Origin: Certhia americana
Taxonomy: Eukaryota; Chordata; Aves; Passeriformes; Certhiidae
NCBI GenBank assembly: GCA_018697195.1
Contig: CM031857.1
Span: forward strand, 65,882,607-65,946,606
Reading direction: 5' to 3'
DNA length: 64,000 nucleotides
A model generated the notes under the pieces. The model was not told where the DNA came from. It ran no database searches and saw only the letters and a program-made list of their open reading frames with translations. Shown piece after piece: positions 61,401 through 64,000 of this stretch. Within the stretch, counting starts at the first letter, position 1, and the number at the start of each line of letters is the position of its first letter. The position numbers and the translations under genes are program-made.

Positions 61401-62572
61401 AGTAATTCCCAAAATGTTTGGTTTGACCATTATTTAAAACTGAACCAAAGTTTTAATGGTTTTATCAAGTATAATAAATCCCATGATCTCACTTATGAAC
61501 AAAAACAATCAGCTGAGGGTTCATCATTTTATGTATATGCTCAGGAGCATTTTTAAAACCTGTGATTTACTTTGCACATATCTCTTTCGAATTTCATGTT
61601 ATTTAATGCAGATTCATTAGATTTTCTCCTGTTTTTCACATCACCTAAATTTTCAACTATCTAGTATTGTAGTATTCCATCAGCAAACTTTTCACACCTC
61701 ATTTTGAAATTGCCTGTTAAGTAGAATGAATAAAATTCACTTCTAAGTGGATTATTTGTCACTTACAACTACCGCATAGTGATTTTCTAATAATTATACT
61801 TAATTTCTGCTTTTTGAGAAGGATCTGTGATTCTGAGTGACTGTGGAAATTATTACATCCTTGTGGTCTGACTTTGCTTCATATCTTTGGGTATGGAAAA
61901 AAGAAGTGTAGCTGGTACACATGATATCTCAAAGGGTGCATCATTGATATCGCTGATGTCTAATGCCACTTCTCTCTATCACATGTAACATAGTGGTGAA
62001 GAGGGAAGATAACATTTCATTAGTGTCACTCCAATGAAAAGACTTCAGTGTATATATTTGTGTACCAGAAAAGAGATTCACATTGATGTAACACTTGAAA
62101 AATAAGAAAAAGAAGGTGTACTATTAGGTCATTGTCATTTGATTGTGCATTAGCAATATTTTTAGAAAAGCCATTGACAGAGTTTTCCACCTACTGTGTT
62201 TTATTGTCTTTATAATATTGAGTTTTCCTAATGCCGTTTCAAATACAGGTTACAATAGTTACATAGATAACCATACTAATACTTATTAAGGTCTTCGAAA
62301 TACTGTATTAATTTTTGAAATTTATGCCTGTAATGAATAGAACTAAGATATATTCCAGCTGCTTATTTTTGAATCATCAAAACTTATTTTTGCATTTTTA
62401 TTTTAGGTATAGACAAATGCAACTTGGCACAGAAAGCAAAGTAGCTGAACTTCTTCATCAAAGTAAGTTAAAGTCCTTTGAAACTGAACATGTTCAACTC
62501 ATGCAACAAGAAACAGCTAAGAATCTTTCACAGTGCCAAATGGAATGTGAAAAATACCAGAGAAAGCTGGAG
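1246..62572 (+). CDS. PIBF1: PIBF1/CEP90, partial coding sequence (exons 2-11; 3' end outside window)
   Basis: The CDS joins 1246-1497, 2342-2442, 4197-4395, 9332-9451, 17302-17435, 19447-19555, 22798-22979, 24756-24881, 29265-29363 and 62407-62572: 1488 nt, 496 codons, no internal stop. The product aligns from its first residue with vertebrate PIBF1 as I know it, for example [18 protein letters not shown] near the N-terminus, [19 protein letters not shown] around residue 125, [12 protein letters not shown] and [18 protein letters not shown] around residues 315-345, and [14 protein letters not shown] around residue 415. It is almost entirely charged, Leu-rich heptad sequence, i.e. coiled coil, with no signal peptide or membrane segment. 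The family protein sits at centriolar satellites and the distal centriole, works with OFD1 and KIAA0753 (MNR) in distal appendage assembly and ciliogenesis, and is mutated in Joubert syndrome; shorter isoforms were described as a progesterone-induced immunomodulatory factor. Human PIBF1 has about 757 residues, so roughly the last third is missing because the window ends in intron 11. The start is the ATG at 1246 (A at -3). Confidence 0.96.
1498..2341 (+). other. PIBF1: PIBF1 intron 2
   Basis: The intron is 844 bases of AT-rich sequence with GT-AG ends. No repeat or RNA gene is recognised. Confidence 0.9.
2342..2442 (+). CDS. PIBF1: PIBF1 exon 3
   Basis: The exon is 101 nt. The acceptor TTATGTTTAG ends at 2341; the donor GTATGATG starts at 2443, phase 2. 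It codes for residues 85-118 ([20 protein letters not shown] and following), a continuous heptad helix very close to the human sequence. Confidence 0.95.
2443..4196 (+). other. PIBF1: PIBF1 intron 3
   Basis: The intron is 1754 bases of AT-rich sequence. Short open frames here are not protein-like and carry no conserved motif. Nothing is recognised. Confidence 0.9.
4197..4395 (+). CDS. PIBF1: PIBF1 exon 4
   Basis: The exon is 199 nt, residues 118-184. The acceptor is unusual in lacking a pyrimidine right before the AG (CTCGAAG, AG at 4195-4196), but only this position keeps the frame (AG|G gives Arg) and the conserved [12 protein letters not shown] sequence. The donor GTAAGTAT starts at 4396, phase 0, after PEYVS. 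If the donor is skipped, the frame continues only to a TGA at 4480-4482, inside the adjacent LTR. Confidence 0.94.
4439..5001 (+). mobile_element. Solo LTR, avian ERV (ERVL-type) family A, sense orientation
   Basis: The stretch follows, with heavy divergence, a long-terminal-repeat family common in birds: it opens with ctggctgggacagagttgac and cttcatagcag, continues through cccagcaagc, ggacagctgaccc, ggaatattccgtaccataa and atgtcatactcagca, and ends near ctcaacccaccacga. The reverse-oriented fragment at 20786-21010 belongs to the same family. No gag, pol or env is present, so this is a recombined solo LTR. It begins about 43 bases after the exon 4 donor, in the transcriptional sense of PIBF1. 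The family name and exact ends are uncertain. Confidence 0.75.
8998..9063. repeat. T/G-rich low-complexity tract
   Basis: T runs alternate with short G runs (ttggtttgtttggggttttg) and end in a long T stretch. This is simple low-complexity sequence in intron 4. Confidence 0.85.
9332..9451 (+). CDS. PIBF1: PIBF1 exon 5
   Basis: The exon is 120 nt, residues 185-224 ([20 protein letters not shown] onwards), phase 0 on both sides. The acceptor TTGTTCTTCTAG ends at 9331. The donor is GAG|GTCTGT at 9452, weaker than the other donors in this gene (C instead of A/G at +3). Conservation ends exactly here and resumes in exon 6. Confidence 0.93.
9551..9596. repeat. (TA)n microsatellite with CACA interruption
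   Basis: Two TA runs are separated by tacacacatgca. The tract lies about 100 bases downstream of the exon 5 donor. Confidence 0.95.
11200..14640 (-). pseudogene. Possible decayed antisense protein-coding retrocopy (unidentified)
   Basis: Read on the minus strand from 14640 downwards, successive overlapping frames give lengths of plausible protein: 13959-14219 is open for 86 codons, 13632-13841 for 69, about 12,240-12,670 for some 118 codons with a single TAG, and 11803-12054 for 83. Peptides include [16 protein letters not shown] and [14 protein letters not shown]. Frames switch repeatedly, as in a frameshifted pseudogene, and an A-rich tract (minus strand) lies near 11,161-11,190. I recognise no parent protein. 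The plus strand here is T-rich, which makes minus-strand translations Lys-rich and protein-like by chance, so this is a weak call. Confidence 0.2.
16848..16867. repeat. 20-base perfect palindrome
   Basis: The sequence tgtctgaaatatttcagaca equals its own reverse complement. It contains GTCT/AGAC half sites of the kind bound by SMAD proteins. No function is known. Confidence 0.9.
17302..17435 (+). CDS. PIBF1: PIBF1 exon 6
   Basis: The exon is 134 nt, residues 225-269. The acceptor TCACTTCCTAG ends at 17301; the donor GTAAGTAT starts at 17436, phase 2. It contains the strongly conserved [20 protein letters not shown] segment. The last codon, split across the intron, is Cys in place of the Ser I recall in human. 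Confidence 0.95.
17436..19446 (+). other. PIBF1: PIBF1 intron 6
   Basis: The intron is 2011 bases of AT-rich sequence with GT-AG ends. No repeat or RNA gene is recognised. Confidence 0.9.
19447..19555 (+). CDS. PIBF1: PIBF1 exon 7
   Basis: The exon is 109 nt, residues 269-305. The acceptor TTGCTTTTACAG ends at 19446; the donor GTAAACAT starts at 19556, phase 0. It codes for [20 protein letters not shown] and the following [13 protein letters not shown] heptads. It is somewhat less conserved than exon 8. Confidence 0.94.
19635..20650 (-). repeat. Old CR1 LINE fragment, antisense
   Basis: The + strand reads the complement of CR1: tccaacccactcatgcagta, ctccagcgatggtgattcca cagcc, ctgttccagtgtctg, cttgtcctgccactg, then agccacttggccttcttggc followed by a cagggcacat segment, and caccttcttgttcat near the right end. 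These are landmarks of the 3' half of the CR1 reverse-transcriptase ORF and 3' UTR in antisense order. The copy is highly diverged with many indels, so its reading frame is destroyed. Confidence 0.8.
20786..21010 (-). mobile_element. LTR fragment, family A, antisense
   Basis: The reverse complement reads cccatgggaagtggggaatg, ttgcttgtgtgcagc, cctattaaattgtctttatc, tctcccccatcccac and ends in gctggggttaaac. This is the 3' part of the same avian LTR family as the sense copy at 4439-5001, and better preserved. A variant polyadenylation signal (ATTAAA on the minus strand) lies at 20904-20909. The 5' part and all internal genes are missing. Confidence 0.8.
22798..22979 (+). CDS. PIBF1: PIBF1 exon 8, ends in a GC donor
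   Basis: The exon is 182 nt, residues 306-366, including [12 protein letters not shown] and [17 protein letters not shown], the best conserved block in the window. The acceptor TTTTATAG ends at 22797. The exon ends CCAG and the intron begins GCAAGTTA at 22980, a typical GC-type donor. Using the nearby GT at 22984 instead would put exon 9 in a frame that reads AGA CCA CTA TAA, a stop after three codons, so the GC donor is the only one that gives the conserved protein. Confidence 0.95.
22980..24755 (+). other. PIBF1: PIBF1 intron 8, GC-AG type
   Basis: The intron is 1776 bases. It starts GCAAGTTA, with the exon ending CCAG, and ends TTTACAG. The extended match to AAGT after the GC is typical of GC-AG introns, which are spliced by the U2 machinery at about one percent of sites in vertebrates. 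No repeat is recognised. Confidence 0.9.
24756..24881 (+). CDS. PIBF1: PIBF1 exon 9
   Basis: The exon is 126 nt, residues 366-408. The acceptor TATATTTACAG ends at 24755; the donor GTAGATAA starts at 24882; phase 2 on both sides. It codes for [20 protein letters not shown] and further heptads ending EMYEREN. Confidence 0.95.
24882..29264 (+). other. PIBF1: PIBF1 intron 9
   Basis: The intron is 4383 bases. It contains a C/T-rich, possibly repetitive stretch at 25080-25510; from about 25,520 to 29,264 I see AT-rich sequence with no recognised feature. Confidence 0.9.
25080..25510. repeat. Possible diverged LTR-like repeat
   Basis: Composition changes to C/T-rich with repeated short cacacaacc/cctaaccc-like words, followed by ggacataactgtgaccca, ggcaaggctattcccactcc and gtacagctgcaattcattgg. 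The latter resembles sequence I associate with bird LTRs, but I cannot name the family or fix the ends. Confidence 0.3.
29265..29363 (+). CDS. PIBF1: PIBF1 exon 10
   Basis: The exon is 99 nt, residues 408-441, phase 2 on both sides, so it could be skipped without changing the frame. The acceptor TTTCCTTTAG ends at 29264; the donor GTAAGTGT starts at 29364. It codes for [20 protein letters not shown] onwards. It is followed by the very large intron 10. Confidence 0.95.
32941..32957. repeat. (TAT)n microsatellite
   Basis: About five units of TAT/ATT occur in intron 10. Confidence 0.9.
38105..38123. repeat. (TG)n microsatellite
   Basis: Nine and a half TG units lie in intron 10. Confidence 0.95.
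40480..40519. repeat. 18-bp-stem hairpin with 4-base loop
   Basis: The left arm is 40480-40497 (aactatttgtatgattag) and the right arm 40502-40519 (ctaatcatacaagtagtt); they pair over 18 positions with one G-T wobble around an ACTA loop. The pairing stops at both outer ends, and no repeat family is recognised. The loop is too short for a typical microRNA precursor. Confidence 0.85.
40607..40632. repeat. Poly(A) tract
   Basis: An uninterrupted A run is followed by G and seven more A. No retroposon body is recognisable immediately upstream, so the origin is unclear. Confidence 0.9.
41690..42322 (+). mobile_element. Solo LTR, avian ERV family B, sense orientation, 5'-truncated
   Basis: The element shows the internal short repeats of a GC-rich bird LTR family: gacccacactggagcagg occurs in variants near 41798, 41850 and 41896 with catgggaaggaccca and cccatgggagggaccca between them. 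It continues with gaagagtgtgaagagtcctc, gatttgattcgtaataaag (AATAAA at 42132-42137), caagtctgttttgcccgtga and gtttggtgggcgcctggga, and ends near gtctaccact. The copy at 63096-63870 is its reverse complement in the same order. Long open frames across this element on both strands are artefacts of its GC-rich repeats. No internal viral gene is present. The 5' limit is approximate. Confidence 0.8.
43200..44000 (-). pseudogene. Possible antisense coding remnant (unidentified)
   Basis: On the minus strand, short stretches such as [19 protein letters not shown] and [16 protein letters not shown] appear in neighbouring frames. They look like fragments of a basic protein, but no parent is recognised and stop codons are frequent. 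It may be chance. Confidence 0.12.
47700..50700 (-). pseudogene. Possible antisense coding remnant, about 3 kb (unidentified)
   Basis: Minus-strand frames give, in order, SLAELSQSQ and [17 protein letters not shown] (about 50.5 kb), [20 protein letters not shown] (50.2 kb), [20 protein letters not shown] (49.2 kb), [20 protein letters not shown] (48.6 kb) and [18 protein letters not shown] (48.3 kb). Around 48.2-48.9 kb one frame shows roughly half the stops expected at this base composition. This could be a frameshifted retrocopy of a large protein, but I recognise no family and the frame was chosen after looking. Confidence 0.2.
49929..49957. repeat. (AAATA)n-like A-rich simple repeat
   Basis: AATAAA/AAATA units in tandem produce several fortuitous polyadenylation-like hexamers on the + strand. 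Confidence 0.9.
52330..52745 (+). repeat. CR1 LINE, 3' end, sense orientation
   Basis: The right end reads aagctttgaaaaacttggtctg, cataggtgacctggctctga and gatgttggacc followed by cccatccaacctcaattgtt, which is the 3' end of a CR1 subfamily. The left part (actggagtgtatatagagga with gagccaccagaatgcagg) fits the upstream CR1 3' region. It is diverged and non-coding. Confidence 0.75.
53526..53543. repeat. 18-base perfect palindrome
   Basis: The sequence tagatgtatatacatcta is its own reverse complement. It is AT-rich and of unknown relevance. Confidence 0.85.
57300..57665. other. Purine-rich stretch in intron 10
   Basis: The + strand is markedly A/G-rich for about 360 bases (for example gatagaggagtagagagaag). 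No repeat family or gene is recognised; the long minus-strand open frame here follows from the lack of T-rich stop-forming triplets in pyrimidine-rich sequence. Confidence 0.6.
58491..58566. repeat. T/G low-complexity tract with long G runs
   Basis: Runs of T alternate with G runs of two to ten bases, including a G6 and a G10 (gggggggggg). The + strand has several G runs close together, which is compatible with a G-quadruplex. A second T run follows at 58708-58725. Confidence 0.85.
60975..61310 (-). repeat. Ancient CR1-like LINE fragment, antisense
   Basis: The + strand reads ggtgaggaattccacagctt, ttctccattctcatgatgtg and gtaccatctcttttccaagc followed by tgttgagtcctagc. This is the antisense order of a diverged CR1-type 3' region known from older amniote lineages, distinct from the younger chicken-type tail at 575-797. 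Heavily mutated; subfamily uncertain. Confidence 0.5.
62407..62572 (+). CDS. PIBF1: PIBF1 exon 11 (last exon in window)
   Basis: The exon is 166 nt, residues 441-496. The acceptor TTTTTATTTTAG ends at 62406; the donor GTATGTTA starts at 62573, phase 0. It codes for [20 protein letters not shown], then [13 protein letters not shown]. The next conserved segment of the family, starting VLTKEF in human, is not found before the right edge. Confidence 0.95.
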
Positions 62573-64000
62573 GTATGTTATATAAAGAGACGCTTTGCAG
62601 GGCATTACATACTTGTTTTCAATTAGAATGTGAAGTGGAAAAGCGTGCGGGAAAAGTAACAATATGGCATGGCTGAATTAGTATCTCCACCAAATTCTGC
62701 AGAAATAGGGTCAAATGACAAAGCTTACTATGTTTGATCGGTTTAATGGAGCACAAGACCACTGGGAGAGGAAAAAGCAAAACAATCTCTCATGGAAAGA
62801 TGTTAATGACAGTACCTCATTCATGCGGGGTATATTTATCTGCTTGTGTCACAAAGCTGCCTATGTCAGTTTGTGTGAGAATTGTAGGGAGTGAAAACAG
62901 TTTCACCAAAACAAGTATGGTGAATTCAGTGTCATTATTTGCACGTAGTATCTGTAATGGCTTTGTTATGTAAGAAAATACTTTTTATTGATGTACAATT
63001 CTGGAACAAATTTTTCACAGCCAAAAATTCAAGGTGAGCATGGTGTATGCAGCATTGAAAAGACCTAAACTTGCTAGTCCTAGTATGATTTGTTACCTTG
63101 GTGGGGTGCTAGACACCTACCCAGTCGCTCATTCCTCCTCCTGAAGAGGATTGGGGGTGGGGTAAATAAGCTTATAAAGAGCATGGGTTGATAATAAAGA
63201 TAGGGAGATCACTTGCCAGTTACCATCATAAAACGGATTTGACCTGGGGAAAACTAATTTCACTTAATACCCATTGACATAGGTTTGATAGTGAGAAACA
63301 AAGACAAAAAGTAAACCATCTTTGCCCACCCTGTTCTCTTTCTTTTCCTTCCTTCATTTCTGACTCTTATACCTCCCCATGCCACAGCAGTGCAGGGAGG
63401 AATGGGAAATAGGGGTTCAAATCAGTCTGTAACAGCTCGCCTCTGATGCTGTTTCCTCATCACTTTTTTATCCTACTCCTGTGTGGATCCTCCATGTCCT
63501 TCTGCTTCCTTCAGGAGGAACTCTCCTATTTGGCCTCTGCACAAGTTGCAGTGCCTTCTGGGGATGTCCACCTGCTCCAACGTAGAGTCCTCTATGAGCT
63601 GCAGTGTGGACATCTACTTTTGTGTGGTCTTTCATAGTCTGCAGGCAGGCAACCTGCTTCACCATGGGCTGCAGAGGGGATCTCTGCTCCAGCAGCTAGA
63701 GCATGTCCTCCCCTCCTTCTCTCACCTCAATGTAGACACCATGGTTATTTTTCATTTTTTTCCCTTACTCCTCACTGCTGTGCAGCATTTTTGTGCAGCC
63801 CTCTTGGCTGAGAAACAGAGCCTGGGCACCTGCAGCCAATGCACCTGTTCATGTGGGCTTTAACCACTTGGGCCTGTTTATCTCTACAAGCTTAGAATTT
63901 ATTATCTTTAAAACTTATTCATCATATCCTATTCACTTATTCTAATCTTGGAAATGTGAGTATTCCACAGAGAAAACTTACTTTTAACAAAATTTCTTCA
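62573..64000 (+). other. PIBF1: PIBF1 intron 11 (start; continues past window)
   Basis: The donor GTATGTTA starts at 62573. The intron holds the antisense LTR at 63096-63870; the rest is AT-rich with nothing recognised. No acceptor for exon 12 is seen with the expected VLTKEF-like sequence. Confidence 0.85.
63096..63870 (-). mobile_element. Solo LTR, avian ERV family B, antisense
   Basis: The + strand begins ttggtggggtgctagacacc, then gagatcacttgccagttacc, ggatttgacctggggaaaac, gatagtgagaaacaaagaca, ggaatgggaaataggggttc, and a run of short GC-rich repeats (cacctgctccaacgtagagt, ctgcttcaccatgggctgca, tctctgctccagcagctaga). Read in reverse this is the same series of blocks as in the sense copy at 41690-42322, and it extends further toward the LTR 5' end. 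No internal viral region is present. Old and diverged; ends approximate. Confidence 0.78.

Larger units (their letters stand above)
29364..62406 (+). other. PIBF1: PIBF1 intron 10, about 33 kb
   Basis: This intron makes up half of the window. Its ends, GTAAGTGT and TTTATTTTAG, are good and the joined codon (CA|G, Gln) fits the family. Listed separately: LTR 41690-42322, CR1 52330-52745 and 60975-61310, hairpin 40480-40519, simple repeats, and possible antisense coding remnants near 43.2-44.0 and 47.7-50.7 kb. In 29.4-40.4, 44.1-47.7, 50.8-52.3, 52.8-57.3 and 58.8-60.9 kb I see AT-rich unique-looking sequence with no recognised gene, exon or RNA. Human PIBF1 also has long introns. Confidence 0.9.

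Noticed and set aside
63446..63863. Open frames on both strands at the right end
   Set aside because: They lie within the antisense LTR and are explained by its GC-rich repeats.
4439..63870. A full-length endogenous retrovirus
   Set aside because: The four LTR copies belong to two families, lie in different introns or opposite orientations, and no gag, pol or env sequence lies between any pair; they are solo LTRs or fragments.
1..64000. tRNA, rRNA, snoRNA, microRNA or CRISPR features
   Set aside because: No convincing tRNA boxes, paired C/D or H/ACA motifs, microRNA-like hairpins with a suitable loop, or spaced direct repeats were seen by eye.
1..64000. A previously undescribed gene system
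   Set aside because: The window is explained by one known vertebrate gene and common bird repeats; the antisense protein-like stretches are the only unexplained coding-type signal and are weak.

Overview
The window is vertebrate nuclear DNA, almost certainly from a bird. It carries long AT-rich introns with GT-AG boundaries, CR1 LINE fragments ending in the typical avian 3' tail, and solo LTRs of two ERV families that are abundant in bird genomes. No bacterial, viral or organellar gene organisation is visible.

One protein-coding gene fills the window. It is the 5' two thirds of PIBF1 (progesterone immunomodulatory binding factor 1, also called CEP90), on the + strand. A GC-rich, CpG-dense promoter and a non-coding first exon lie at about 1-368. 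The start codon is at 1246 in exon 2. Ten coding exons (2 to 11) join without a gap into 496 codons with consistent splice phases; the C-terminal part (human PIBF1 is about 757 residues) lies beyond the right edge. Exon junctions: 1246-1497, 2342-2442, 4197-4395, 9332-9451, 17302-17435, 19447-19555, 22798-22979, 24756-24881, 29265-29363, 62407-62572. Intron 8 uses a GC donor, and intron 10 is about 33 kb long.

The rest is intron. Intron 1 holds a CR1 3' end. Intron 4 holds a sense LTR that starts about 40 bases past the exon 4 donor. Intron 7 holds an old antisense CR1 of about 1 kb and an antisense LTR fragment of the same family as the one in intron 4. Intron 10 holds a sense LTR of a second family (41.7-42.3 kb), a CR1 3' end (52.3 kb), an ancient antisense CR1-like fragment (61 kb), simple repeats and a strong 40-base hairpin. 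Intron 11 holds an antisense LTR of the second family. Several minus-strand stretches (about 11.2-14.6, 43.2-44.0 and 47.7-50.7 kb) read like decayed protein-coding sequence, but I could not assign a parent gene and chance is not excluded.

In mammals PIBF1 lies head to head with DIS3, so the left edge is probably one half of a bidirectional promoter. I see no new biological system here. The best leads are the GC-AG intron, the upstream reading frames, the inverted LTR pairs flanking exons, the hairpin and the antisense protein-like stretches.
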